Shown here: one piece after another, positions 44,035-52,042 of the stretch
How positions within the stretch are numbered: the first letter of the stretch is position 1
How the letters are laid out: every line of letters begins with the position of its first letter
Assembly (NCBI GenBank): GCA_963674665.2
Contig: CAXXPL010000010.1
Span: 62,001 to 126,000 of the forward strand
Source: G963674665 sp963674665
Lineage (GTDB): Bacteria; Desulfobacterota; Desulfovibrionia; Desulfovibrionales; Desulfovibrionaceae
DNA length: 64,000 nt
Direction of reading: 5' to 3'
Position numbers and translations under genes: made by a program
The notes under the pieces: model-generated
Told to the model about the DNA's origin: nothing
The model's database searches: none
What the model saw: only the letters and a program-made list of their open reading frames with translations

Positions 44035-45361
44035 ATTAAACAGGTTCATCCGGCTCAAGCGTCCTTTTGACAAAAGGAAGGGACATGGCGTCCAATAGAT
44101 TTTCCTACCACAGAGAATCGAAAGGAGTATCCGCCATGTCCACGAGTTTCATTTACCACGCTTTCGGCCTGCAAGGCTATGACTATGTCCGCCAGTCCTT
44201 CGTTGCCGGAAGCGTGATCCTCTGGATTCGGCCCAAAGCGAAGTTGATCCGCTGTCCCAGGTGCAAGAGCTTCAAGGTGATCAGGCGAGGCAGCGCAGAG
44301 CGCTGGCTGCGCACTGTGCCCATCGGTTTCAAACCGGTCTGGTTGGCTGTTGATGTCCCTCGAGTGCAGTGCCGGGATTGCGGTTGCACCCGCCGCATCG
44401 ACATCAACATAGCTGAGCCCAGGCGTTGGTATACAAGGGCTTTTGAGCGTTTTGTCCTGACACTGACGAAGATGATGACCATGCTTGACGTGGCGAATAT
44501 GCTGGGGATTGGTTGGGACTGTGTGAAGGACATCTTCAAGCGACACCTGCGGCGGCGGTTTGCAAGGCCGCGCCTGTCCGGGCTCAAGTACATCGCCATT
44601 GACGAGATCAGTGTTCGTAAGGGGCACAAGTATGTGACCCTGGTCATGGACATCAAGAGTGGAGCCGTCGTGTTTGTGGGGGACGGCAAAGGCGCGGATG
44701 CGCTCGGTCCCTTCTGGAAACGGCTGAAGCGCAGCAAGGCCAAAATCCAAGCCGTGGCGACCGACCTGAGCAATGCATATATCTCTGCCGTACTTGAAAA
44801 TCTGCCGGGTGTACCTCTGGTCTTTGACCACTTCCATGTGGTGAAGCTGATGAACGACAAGCTCACGCAAATTCGACGCAAGCTCTACCACGAACTCAAG
44901 GACACTCTGGAGCGGGACGTGCTGAAGGGAAGCCGCTGGATTCTGTTGAAGAATCCAGACAACCTGGACGCGGACAAAGACGAGCCAGACCGGCTCCAGC
45001 AAGCTCTGCAAATGAACGAGCCTCTGGCCAAGGCCTACTACCTCAAGGAAGATTTGCGCCAGATATGGAGCCAGGGGGGCAAGGAAGAAGCTGAAAAGTT
45101 CCTGGATGGCTGGATCAAACGTGCAGACAGTTCGGGCGTGCCGCAGCTGAAAACGATGGCCCAGACCATGGCCGGAAGCCGCTTCGGCATCCTCGCCTGG
45201 TACGATCACTCAATCTCCTCAGGACCAATGGAAGGAACAAACAACAAAATCAAGACAATGAAGCGACAGGCATACGGCTACCGAGATCACGAGTTCTTCA
45301 AGCTCAGAATCATGGGCATTCATGAAGCGAAGTACGCTCTAGCCGGATGAGCCATTAAACA
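44035..45361 (+). mobile_element. Complete ISL3-type insertion sequence with target duplication
   Basis: The element spans 44043-45353. Imperfect inverted ends begin GGTTCATCCGGCTCAAGCGT on the left and GGCTCATCCGGCTAGAGCGT (complement) on the right. The 8-base sequence ATTAAACA occurs immediately outside both ends (44035-44042 and 45354-45361), a perfect target duplication of the length known for ISL3. The exact duplication and intact transposase point to a recent insertion into AT-rich DNA. Confidence 0.92.
44136..45350 (+). CDS. ISL3-family transposase
   Basis: A 404-residue transposase. A zinc-ribbon N-terminus (CPRCKSFKVI and CRDCGCTR), an HTH region (TMLDVANMLGIGWDCVKDIF), then the DDE domain with IAIDEISVRKGHKYVTLVMD, AVATDLSNAYISAV and FDHFHVVKLMN, ending SGPMEGTNNKIKTMKRQAYG with the catalytic Glu. 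ATG 44136 follows AAAGGAGTATCCGCC. It looks intact. Confidence 0.95.
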   Translation: MSTSFIYHAFGLQGYDYVRQSFVAGSVILWIRPKAKLIRCPRCKSFKVIRRGSAERWLRTVPIGFKPVWLAVDVPRVQCRDCGCTRRIDINIAEPRRWYTRAFERFVLTLTKMMTMLDVANMLGIGWDCVKDIFKRHLRRRFARPRLSGLKYIAIDEISVRKGHKYVTLVMDIKSGAVVFVGDGKGADALGPFWKRLKRSKAKIQAVATDLSNAYISAVLENLPGVPLVFDHFHVVKLMNDKLTQIRRKLYHELKDTLERDVLKGSRWILLKNPDNLDADKDEPDRLQQALQMNEPLAKAYYLKEDLRQIWSQGGKEEAEKFLDGWIKRADSSGVPQLKTMAQTMAGSRFGILAWYDHSISSGPMEGTNNKIKTMKRQAYGYRDHEFFKLRIMGIHEAKYALAG

Positions 45362-45504
45362 GTTATGGAAATGTGATTAATCAATTTAATGTAAACATGC
45401 AAAACGATTTTTATAGAGATTTAAGAAAACTACGATGGAGAATGAAAAGTATAATATTGTGAATTAGGTTGTTATTATGCATAGTTACATGTTGAAGTTT
45501 AGGA

Positions 45505-45560
45505 AAGGGGAGCGCGAGGGGAAAAACCCTTTTATAAAAGGGTTTTCCCCTCGCACAAGC
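45505..45560. repeat. Dispersed palindrome, copy 5
   Basis: GCGAGGGGAAAAACCCTTTTA at 45514 pairs with TAAAAGGGTTTTCCCCTCGC ending 45554, with one bulged A and no true loop. The flanks (AAGTTTAGGAAAGGGGAGC before, ACAAGCCTTTTTGC after) match copies 2 and 3. Confidence 0.75.
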
Positions 45561-45591
45561 CTTTTTGCTATTTCTAACTTCTTTTTCCTTC

Positions 45592-46053
45592 CTAAAAACT
45601 CGGCGGGGCGAACATATCTTTTTTTGGGGGCAGGGATGCGGGCAGTGTCTGGACAAAGTCCCGGATTTCGTCGCGTACGCGGTTGTAGTGCGCCAGGGCC
45701 TCTTCCTCTGTGTCCGCGTCCTGCGCCAGGCGCGGGGGATCCTGGAACCCGTGGTGCAGCACCGTGGCGTGGCCGGGAAACACGGGGCAGTTGCCGTGGG
45801 CGTGGTCGCAGAGGGTGATGACGTAGTCGAAGTCCTGGAATGGGAGTTCGCTCACCAGCTTGGAGCGTTGCCCGGAGATGTCCACCCCGGCCAGGGCCAT
45901 GGAGCGCACGGCCATGGGGTTCATGCCGTGGGTCTCGATGCCTGCGGAAAAGGCCTGGATGCTGTCGGCCTTGAGCTGCCCGGCCCAGCCCTCGGCCATC
46001 TGGCTGCGGCAGGAGTTCCCGGTACAGAGAAAGAGAATCGTGGTTTTCGTCAT
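45592..46053 (-). CDS. Arsenate reductase ArsC-like (LMW phosphatase fold)
   Basis: A 153-residue protein with the catalytic loop LCTGNSCRSQMAEG, a recovery region with Cys (VITLCDHAHGNCPVFPG) typical of thioredoxin-linked arsenate reductases, and the DPP motif. It would reduce arsenate to arsenite. It follows a second arsC-type gene by 43 bases on the same strand. No ArsR, ArsB or Acr3 gene is in view. Confidence 0.9.
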   Translation of the reverse strand: MTKTTILFLCTGNSCRSQMAEGWAGQLKADSIQAFSAGIETHGMNPMAVRSMALAGVDISGQRSKLVSELPFQDFDYVITLCDHAHGNCPVFPGHATVLHHGFQDPPRLAQDADTEEEALAHYNRVRDEIRDFVQTLPASLPPKKDMFAPPSF

Positions 46054-46096
46054 TCTTGGTCAATGCGGCGCGTTGTGTCGCCGCCCTGTAATTGGA

Positions 46097-46516
46097 TTAT
46101 CTGAAAGGTTGCTCCACCTTGGCCTTGATCTGGTCGCGAATCTTGCGCACCTGCTCCAGCTGTTCCTCGTGGGTGCCTGAGAGTGCCGAAGGGTCGGGAA
46201 ACGGCCAGTGCCAGCGGTGGGTGACGCCCGGAAAGACTGGGCATCGCTTCTCGTTCATGTCGTCGCACACGGTGATGACATAGTCGTACAGCTTCCCCTG
46301 CTTGAAAAATTCGAAAACGCTCTTGGTGCTGTTGCCGGAAATGTCGATGCCGATTTCGGCCATGGCTTCCACAGCCAGGGGGTTGAGCTCCCCGGGCTGG
46401 AACCCGGCACTCTCCACTTCAAGGGAGTCCCCAGCGAATTGTTTGAGAAATGCCTCTGCCATCTGGCTGCGGGCGCTGTTGTGCACGCAGATGAAAAGAA
46501 CGCGAACCTTGTCCAT
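46097..46516 (-). CDS. Second arsenate reductase ArsC-like protein
   Basis: A 139-residue paralogue with the loop CVHNSARSQMAEAF, VITVCDDMNEKRCPVFPG and FPDPSAL. The two ArsC-type proteins are clearly different in sequence, so this is not a recent copy. It is the upstream gene of the pair. Dual reductases may serve different reductants or oxyanions; that is speculation. Confidence 0.9.
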   Translation of the reverse strand: MDKVRVLFICVHNSARSQMAEAFLKQFAGDSLEVESAGFQPGELNPLAVEAMAEIGIDISGNSTKSVFEFFKQGKLYDYVITVCDDMNEKRCPVFPGVTHRWHWPFPDPSALSGTHEEQLEQVRKIRDQIKAKVEQPFR

Positions 46517-46924
46517 TTCGCCCCCTGAAATAAGTGATGTGATGATGTTGAAGAATTCCGAGATTGTCCACCATAACAGGTGAAAATGTCATTTGTATTA
46601 CCATTGGCGTCATGTGGGATAGGTTGTTAACCTGATGAATTATTGAATAAAATTGAAGGATGGGTTTGGCAAGGTGCTTTTTGGCGCTTCTGTTTCTGGT
46701 CCTGTTGCATCAAAAATGGCGATATGAAAACAGAATGACGAAATATCACGAATATTATTTTCATTCATGAAGGCTCACTGACTCGTTTCTGAGTCGAAAA
46801 TATAAAGTGTGTAATTTTGGTGGATTAAATCTGGCTGTTGCTTGTGGCACGCTCCTCGCAATATGGCATCCAGCAAATGAACAGCGGTCTTCACACAAGT
46901 CTTGCCACACAAAAGGGGGGCGCC
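46517..46924. other. Intergenic region, no gene seen
   Basis: About 400 bases between the divergent arsC pair and a secreted-protein gene. It is moderately AT-rich and should carry both promoters. I see no ArsR-type operator or hairpin that stands out. Confidence 0.5.
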
Positions 46925-47362
46925 ATGGTCGCCAGCATCGCAGCAAGCAATGACGTTCAGAGACAGTACATCCTGAGTATATTTTTCGTCCTGTTTGTCG
47001 CCTTCGCGTTGATCCTGTTGCCCGAGATGGGGCATGCGCGACGCACCACCACCTACACGGGGCCGGCGGGCAGGACGGTACAGAAATCCACGGGGTGGAG
47101 CGCCAGTCCTTCGGGCGTGCACCGCTCATCCACGGTCGCCGGGCCCAACGGCTACAGCGCCACGGGGCAGACCATTGTCCACAGGACGGGCAACGGCTAC
47201 TCCTCAAACACGACCATGTACGGCCCCAACGGCAACAGCGTGAACCGGAGCAGCACCGGCACATGGGATCCCGTGACCAACACCTGGATCAAGAACACCA
47301 CCACCACGGGACCGGCGGGCAACAGCTACTCCACTTCGCGAAGCACATCTTTCTCCCAGTAG
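46925..47362 (+). CDS. Exported Gly/Ser/Thr-rich repeat protein
   Basis: A 145-residue protein. A hydrophobic segment at about residues 16-33 (ILSIFFVLFVAFALILLPEM) is a signal peptide or anchor. The rest is built of short repeats around G-P-[AN]-G (TYTGPAGRT, TVAGPNGYS, TMYGPNGNS, TTTGPAGNS), about every 25-30 residues, rich in Ser and Thr. ATG 46925 follows a G-run; upstream ATGs are possible. Function unknown; a surface or matrix role is guessed from composition. Confidence 0.65.
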   Translation: MVASIAASNDVQRQYILSIFFVLFVAFALILLPEMGHARRTTTYTGPAGRTVQKSTGWSASPSGVHRSSTVAGPNGYSATGQTIVHRTGNGYSSNTTMYGPNGNSVNRSSTGTWDPVTNTWIKNTTTTGPAGNSYSTSRSTSFSQ

Positions 47363-47382
47363 GCTAACCCGGGGGCATATAG

Positions 47383-47420
47383 TAAACGCCTGGCACCGAA
47401 TTATCGGAGCCAGGCGTTTA
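47383..47420 (+). terminator. Terminator of the repeat-protein gene
   Basis: TAAACGCCTGGC pairs with GCCAGGCGTTTA (12 bp), with CCGA/TCGG inside. After it, bases 47421-47699 show no gene. Confidence 0.75.
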
Positions 47421-47699
47421 TCAATTCAGAGGCTGTGCGGTTCAGCCTCTTCGTGGTTGTAAGGGTGCGGGGACGCGGGAGACGAGGTTGGCGCGCCCCG
47501 CGCACCGGGAGGCGTTAAATTGAGGTTGCCTGCATGTATATTTCATCTCGAAAGCACACCATGTCCGCGCTCTCAAGTTGTCGCTCAGCACTACCTTTTG
47601 AAATTTCGTGATGCATGCGCATCCTGTCTCGTACCCCTTTGAGGGTCCCGGCCCCGCCCAGGAGAGGAAGAGAAGCGAGGCCGGGTTGTTGCGGAACGA

Positions 47700-48338
47700 T
47701 TACAGTTGCTTGTGGCAGAACCACCAGTCGAAACAGCCATCCTTGCCCTTGCGTTCGTTGGCGTCGGCCTGGGTTTGGGAGGGCGGAATGATCACGTGAT
47801 CGTTGATCAGGTCGTTGTTGGGCCAGTTGGCGGGGATGGCCACACCGTTCTTGTCGGAAGTCTGCAGGGCCTTAACGGCGCGCAGGATCTCATCCATGTT
47901 GCGTCCCACTTCCTGCGGGTAGTAGATCATCAGGCGCAGTTTGCCCTCGGGATCGACAACGAATACAGCGCGTACGGTGTTGGTTCCCTTGCCCGGGTGT
48001 ACCATGCCCATGGACTTGGCAACCTCGCCCATGTCGTCGGCGATGATGGGGAACTCGATCTTGATGCCGAGTTTCTCCTCGATCCATTCGACCCATTTGA
48101 TGTGGGAGAACACCTGGTCGATGGACAGGCCGAGCAGGTCGCAGCCAACAGCCTGGAAGTCGTTGTACAGCTTTTGGAAGCCGCAGAATTCAGTGGTGCA
48201 CACGGGAGTGAAGTCAGCGGGGTGGCTGAAGATGACCAGCCATCTGCCGCTGTAATCCTTGGGAAGTTCCTTGACGCCGTGAGTGGTTCTGACGGTCATG
48301 GTGGGCAGGGTTTCGCCGAGAAGGGGGATACCGGACAT
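47700..48338 (-). CDS. Peroxiredoxin, Prx6-type
   Basis: A 212-residue thiol peroxidase that removes hydrogen peroxide and organic peroxides. The active site SHPADFTPVCTTEF, the SIDQVFSHIKWVEWI block and the C-terminal arm QTSDKNGVAIPANWPNND are typical of the AhpC/Prx6 group. A second Cys pair near the C-terminus (DGCFDWWFCHKQ) could act as resolving Cys. It lies 62 bases after the Fur/PerR-type regulator on the same strand, a standard oxidative-stress pair. Confidence 0.93.
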   Translation of the reverse strand: MSGIPLLGETLPTMTVRTTHGVKELPKDYSGRWLVIFSHPADFTPVCTTEFCGFQKLYNDFQAVGCDLLGLSIDQVFSHIKWVEWIEEKLGIKIEFPIIADDMGEVAKSMGMVHPGKGTNTVRAVFVVDPEGKLRLMIYYPQEVGRNMDEILRAVKALQTSDKNGVAIPANWPNNDLINDHVIIPPSQTQADANERKGKDGCFDWWFCHKQL

Positions 48339-48400
48339 TTGTGTTTCCTCCGAATTTTTTAAGTTGGTTCAGTGTTACGAATCGCTACAAGTAGAGAGTT

Positions 48401-48871
48401 TCAGTTCTTCTTTTCATCAGCTTGAAGGCATTTGCTGCAAATACCTGAAACGATGACGTGTTTTCCGTCAGCGTGACCCCACATGCGTGCATCCTCGGGA
48501 ATCTCCATGGCGTCGAAGTCTTCCCAGTGGAAATCCTGGATGCTGTTGCAGCGGGAACACACCAAGTGATGATGCGGTGATACGTCCGCGTCGAAACGAC
48601 TGTAGTCCTGGGCCACGTTGAGCTTGTCCACCAGTCCCAGTTCGGAAAATGTCGCCAGGGTGCGGTAGACAGTGTCCAGGGATACACTCGGAAGTTTTTC
48701 CCTGACCCGTCGGAATACAGTCTCGGCTGAAGGGTGATCAGTTGTACTGGAGATCTCCCGAAGGATCTCCATCCTCTGATGGGTGAGCTTCAGGCCGGTT
48801 TCCTGACAAGCCTGTCGGAGTTCTTCCAGCTTCCGCTCGCTGAATTTTTCTCGTGGTAACTTCGTGATCAT
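48401..48871 (-). CDS. Fur-family regulator, probably PerR
   Basis: A 156-residue metal-dependent repressor. The winged helix (TGLKLTHQRMEILREISSTT, then SLDTVYRTLATFSELGLVDK), the HHHLVCSRC metal site and the second CSKC zinc pair are clear. Linkage with a peroxiredoxin gene favours a PerR role. A Fur/Per-box-like inverted repeat lies 24 bases before the start, so it probably represses itself and the peroxiredoxin. PerR versus Fur cannot be proved from sequence alone. Confidence 0.92.
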   Translation of the reverse strand: MITKLPREKFSERKLEELRQACQETGLKLTHQRMEILREISSTTDHPSAETVFRRVREKLPSVSLDTVYRTLATFSELGLVDKLNVAQDYSRFDADVSPHHHLVCSRCNSIQDFHWEDFDAMEIPEDARMWGHADGKHVIVSGICSKCLQADEKKN

Positions 48872-48894
48872 ATCTTTCTTCCGTTCAAATCCGA

Positions 48895-48913
48895 ATTAGG
48901 AATTATTCTTGAT
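48895..48913. promoter_or_regulatory. Per/Fur-box-like operator
   Basis: ATTAGGAAT-T-ATTCTTGAT is a 9-1-9 inverted repeat matching at 7 of 9 positions, AT-rich and just upstream of the Fur/PerR-type gene. This spacing is that of known Fur-family boxes. Confidence 0.55.
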
Positions 48914-49101
48914 TAAGAAAATGCAGCAGCATTTGATGTTTGTCAAGCAAAAAAATAAAATTTTTTGCGTTGTAAAATCAAGATAGTAGAGTTGAGGAGT
49001 GAAAAAAGTTGATCTAATGGCTGATTGCCGATGCGACTGCCCATGCCCATGCTGTGATAGCCAAGGTCAGGGGATTGGTTCGGGAGTACGCGATTGAGGG
49101 G

Positions 49102-49851
49102 TCAGGGCAGATCGTAGGCCAGGGCCACCTGCTCGCGGATGGTCTCGCTCAGAGACTTGCCGGTCAATTCCAGATGCCTGGAGGTGTGCAGGTCCACCAC
49201 CGTGCCGTCGCGGTAGACCACCACGGCCTGGGCAAAGGATTCCACCTCGTCGGAGTCGTGGGTCACCATGATCATGGGGATGTCGAAGGACTCGAGGATG
49301 CGGGCAAGTTCGTTACGCATACGCAGCCGCAGAGGCTGGTCCAAAGCGCTGAAGGGTTCATCCAGGAGCAGCATGCGCGGTTTTGTGGCAAGGGCTCTGG
49401 CAAGTGCGGTGCGCTGTTTCTGCCCCCCTGAGAGTTGGGCGGGTTTCATGTTCGCCATCTTGGCGAGCCCGAACAGCTCGACGAGTTCCTCCACCCTGTG
49501 GGCGTCAGCCGCTGAAATGGGGCGCAGAAAGGGCTTGAGCCCGAAGCCCACGTTTTCTCTTACGGTCTTGTGGGGGAACAGGGCATAGTCCTGGAACACA
49601 TACCCGACTCCGCGGCGGCGGGTGGGCAGGTTGATCTTGGCCGAGGAGTCATAGAGCACATCGCCGTTCACCGCGATATATCCGGAGTCCGGGGTCAGCA
49701 GACCGGCTATGGCCTGCAGGGTCAGGGTCTTGCCGGAACCGGAGGGACCGAAGAGCACCAGGGCGCGGTCCGTGGAAGAGAACTTGGAGTGCAGGAGGAA
49801 CTCCTCGCTGCCGGTGCTCATGCGTTTGACTATGTCGAGTTCGAACTTCAT
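49102..49851 (-). CDS. modC: Molybdate ABC transporter ATPase
   Basis: A 249-residue ABC ATPase. Walker A GPSGSGKT, Q-loop FQDYALFP, signature LSGGQKQR, Walker B MLLLDEPFSALD and the H-loop MVTHDSDEV are intact. It is about 100 residues shorter than typical ModC, lacking the C-terminal molybdate-binding TOBE region, so feedback by molybdate must come from elsewhere, for example the TunR-like TOBE protein nearby. It is the last gene of modB-modA-modC, and a dispersed palindrome lies between modA and modC. Confidence 0.9.
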   Translation of the reverse strand: MKFELDIVKRMSTGSEEFLLHSKFSSTDRALVLFGPSGSGKTLTLQAIAGLLTPDSGYIAVNGDVLYDSSAKINLPTRRRGVGYVFQDYALFPHKTVRENVGFGLKPFLRPISAADAHRVEELVELFGLAKMANMKPAQLSGGQKQRTALARALATKPRMLLLDEPFSALDQPLRLRMRNELARILESFDIPMIMVTHDSDEVESFAQAVVVYRDGTVVDLHTSRHLELTGKSLSETIREQVALAYDLP

Positions 49852-49930
49852 AGGCTGAGTGGAGCGTATTTTTGTAAAACGGTCAAGGCTTCAGGGCCAA
49901 TGGTTGCTTCAATAACGGAGTTTCGGAAGT

Positions 49931-49975
49931 GGGAGCGCGAGGGGCCCTTTTTTCAAAGGTTTTCCCCCTCGCATA
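49931..49975. repeat. Dispersed palindrome, copy 6
   Basis: GGGAGCGCGAGGGG is followed by CCCTTT, a short loop, AAAGG and CCCCCTCGCA. It sits inside the mod operon between modA and modC, so it may reduce rather than stop transcription into modC. Confidence 0.6.
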
Positions 49976-49994
49976 GCGCTCTTACATATATATG

Positions 49995-50756
49995 TTACGG
50001 ACGGCTGAAGCCTCGGGCATCCAGCAGGGCCTGTCCCGCGTCGCTGGTGACGAAGTCCACAAAAGCCTGGGCCTTATCGGCATTGGAGGCCTTCTTGAGC
50101 ACGCTGATGGGGTAGGTGACAGGCTTTTCAAGGGGCACATCCGCAATAATGGCCACGTCCTTGCCGCCCTTCACCGCATCGGTCTTGTACACAAAGCCGC
50201 AGTCGACCTCGCCTCGCTTGAGGTAGTCCAGAACCTGGCGCACGGACTCGCCGAAGATCATTTTGGGGGATAGCTTCTCGTACAGGCCGGCCTTGTCCAA
50301 AGCGCCCTTGGCATACTGCCCCGCGGGAACGGTCTCGGGGGTGCCGATACCGATGCTTTTCACCGCGTCGCCGGTGAGGTCCGCAACCGCCTTGATCTTG
50401 GCTGGGTTGTCCGCAGGGGTGGAGAGCACCAGGGAGTTGTGGGCAAAGACCTTCACGGCGGCTTTATCAGCGAATTCGCCGTCCACGGCCTTTTTCATCC
50501 ACTTGGGGTTGGCCGACGCGAACACGTCGGCGGGAGCGCCCTGTTCGATCTGGCGGTACAGCGCGCCGGAGGAGGCGAAGTTGATGATCACGTCCACGCC
50601 CGGGTTGGCCTTCTCAAAGGCGGGTTCGATGTCCTTGAAGGCGTCGGTGAGGCTGGCGGCTGCGGACACGATGATCTCTTCGGCCTGAACAATGGGGGCG
50701 GTGGCCAGGAACAAAGCGAAAAGAGCGATGAGCAAGCTGATGCTTTTGCGGTGCAT
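49995..50756 (-). CDS. modA: Molybdate/tungstate-binding periplasmic protein
   Basis: A 253-residue periplasmic receptor. Signal peptide residues 1-25 (MHRKSISLLIALFALFLATA). The motifs VSAAASLTDAFKDIEPAFE, NFASSGALYRQIEQGAPADV and the VPAGQYAKGAL region carry the Ser/Ala ligands for the oxyanion. ATG 50756 follows AAAGGAGAATCACC. It is the middle gene of a modB-modA-modC unit, an uncommon order. Confidence 0.95.
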   Translation of the reverse strand: MHRKSISLLIALFALFLATAPIVQAEEIIVSAAASLTDAFKDIEPAFEKANPGVDVIINFASSGALYRQIEQGAPADVFASANPKWMKKAVDGEFADKAAVKVFAHNSLVLSTPADNPAKIKAVADLTGDAVKSIGIGTPETVPAGQYAKGALDKAGLYEKLSPKMIFGESVRQVLDYLKRGEVDCGFVYKTDAVKGGKDVAIIADVPLEKPVTYPISVLKKASNADKAQAFVDFVTSDAGQALLDARGFSRP

Positions 50757-50908
50757 GGTGATTCTCCTTTGTGTGGGATTCCTGATCACTATGAAGCGGG
50801 GTTCGCAGTGATCAAAATCTGTTCATTGTGGGTGAGCGGTTCGTTGCGCGAGCCACGATTTGGCCGCCCATGCACCTCGCAGTCCCGGACATCGCGGATG
50901 TTTCCTGT

Positions 50909-51595
50909 TCAGAACTTCGGCTGCAGCAGGCGGCTGGTTGTTACGAGGATGATGACGCAGACCACGCTGATGATGAGCACCAGGGTGTTGGCGAGGGCGT
51001 CATGACCGGCCTGGACGGCGGAGTACACCGCCAGGGACAACGTCTGGGTGCGGCCAGGAAGATTTCCCGCCACCATGAGGGTCGCGCCGAATTCACCCAT
51101 GGCCCGGGCAAAGGCGAGCATGGTACCGGCCAAGACCCCCCTGAAGGCCAGGGGCAGGGACACTCGCAGGAAGACAAGGGCCTCGTTCTGCCCCAGGGTG
51201 CGGGCGGCGTTCTCATACTGCTTTCCCACGCTCTCGAGGGCTGCCCGTGCGGATTTGAACACCAGCGGAAAGGCCACCACCGTGGCGGCGATAACCGCTC
51301 CCTGCCAGGTGAACATCAGGGAAATACCGAAGGTCTCGTTGAGCCACTGGCCGAAGACTCCCCTCCGGCCGATGAGCACGATGAGGTAGTAGCCAAGCAC
51401 CGTTGGAGGCATGACCATGGGCAGGGTACAGACGGCATCCAGCAGGTCTCTTCCAGGGAATGGGCGCCGCGCCAGGGCATAGGCAATGACCAGCCCCAGG
51501 ACCAGGGCCGCGAGAGTCGCCAGGCTGGCCACCTTGAGAGTAAGCATCAAGGGGCTGAAAAACTCGGGTCCAAAAGTGGGGAGTTCGAAGATCAT
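50909..51595 (-). CDS. modB: Molybdate ABC transporter permease
   Basis: A 228-residue inner-membrane permease with about five to six helices. The EAA loop ENAARTLGQNEALVFLRVSLPLA and FARAMGEFGATLMVAGNLPGRTQTL are diagnostic of ModB. ATG 51595 overlaps the stop of a small upstream frame (ATGA), so its translation may depend on that frame. Confidence 0.95.
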   Translation of the reverse strand: MIFELPTFGPEFFSPLMLTLKVASLATLAALVLGLVIAYALARRPFPGRDLLDAVCTLPMVMPPTVLGYYLIVLIGRRGVFGQWLNETFGISLMFTWQGAVIAATVVAFPLVFKSARAALESVGKQYENAARTLGQNEALVFLRVSLPLAFRGVLAGTMLAFARAMGEFGATLMVAGNLPGRTQTLSLAVYSAVQAGHDALANTLVLIISVVCVIILVTTSRLLQPKF

Positions 51596-51783
51596 GATGC
51601 CGACCCCCAATATTCAATGATGTGGTGTACGCTCTCCGGAAAGATGCAGTTCAAGCCCGGCAACCCTGCGAAATGCCCCGTATCAGCGCCCCGCGTACAT
51701 GTCGTATGCAAAGGATGTCCGCGGGAGGATTTCAGGCACTGAAAACTTGTGCTCCGGCGTGAAACGTACATGTGGTGCATCAT
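51592..51783 (-). CDS. Small ORF coupled to modB
   Basis: A 63-residue frame starting MMHHMYVSRRSTSFQCL with AAGGAA upstream, ending in an ATGA overlap with modB. It has three cysteines and several histidines and ends HHIIEYWGSAS. The coupling favours real translation. I do not recognise a family; it could be a small metal-responsive or leader protein. It contains two copies of CGTACATGT about 70 bases apart, which may instead be operator half-sites. Confidence 0.45.
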   Translation of the reverse strand: MMHHMYVSRRSTSFQCLKSSRGHPLHTTCTRGADTGHFAGLPGLNCIFPESVHHIIEYWGSAS

Positions 51784-52042
51784 TGGTTCTATTTCCTTCT
51801 CTGAAGGTTGCAAAATGGATAGCAACAACGTTGGTGTATCGCAATAATTATCGGAAATTGTCACTAAAATTGTCTTGGTCGTGTTATTTATTTCTGCAGA
51901 TTTGATGAAAGATGCATGAAATCATACCGCAGAAGTTAGGAATTGCAATTGCTCAAATGTCACTGCTCCTGTTGTTTTCGTGACAAGCCCTTCATTCTTT
52001 ACCTTTCCAATTTCTGAGGGTAATTGTCGGGCAGGAGTGGAT
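51784..52042. promoter_or_regulatory. Divergent control region of mod operon and TunR-like gene
   Basis: An AT-rich 259-base gap without genes. GTTGC-N10-GCAAC near 51825 and AATTGCAATT near 51944 are small palindromes. TunR-type regulators are known to control mod genes, so operators are expected here; I cannot say which repeat is the site. Confidence 0.4.

Noticed and set aside
47515..47724. A 69-codon frame overlapping the peroxiredoxin end
   Set aside because: No ribosome site, no family match, overlaps the certain gene.
51596..51783. Moco/Tuco riboswitch before modB
   Set aside because: I could not find the conserved cores, and the stretch reads better as a coupled small frame.
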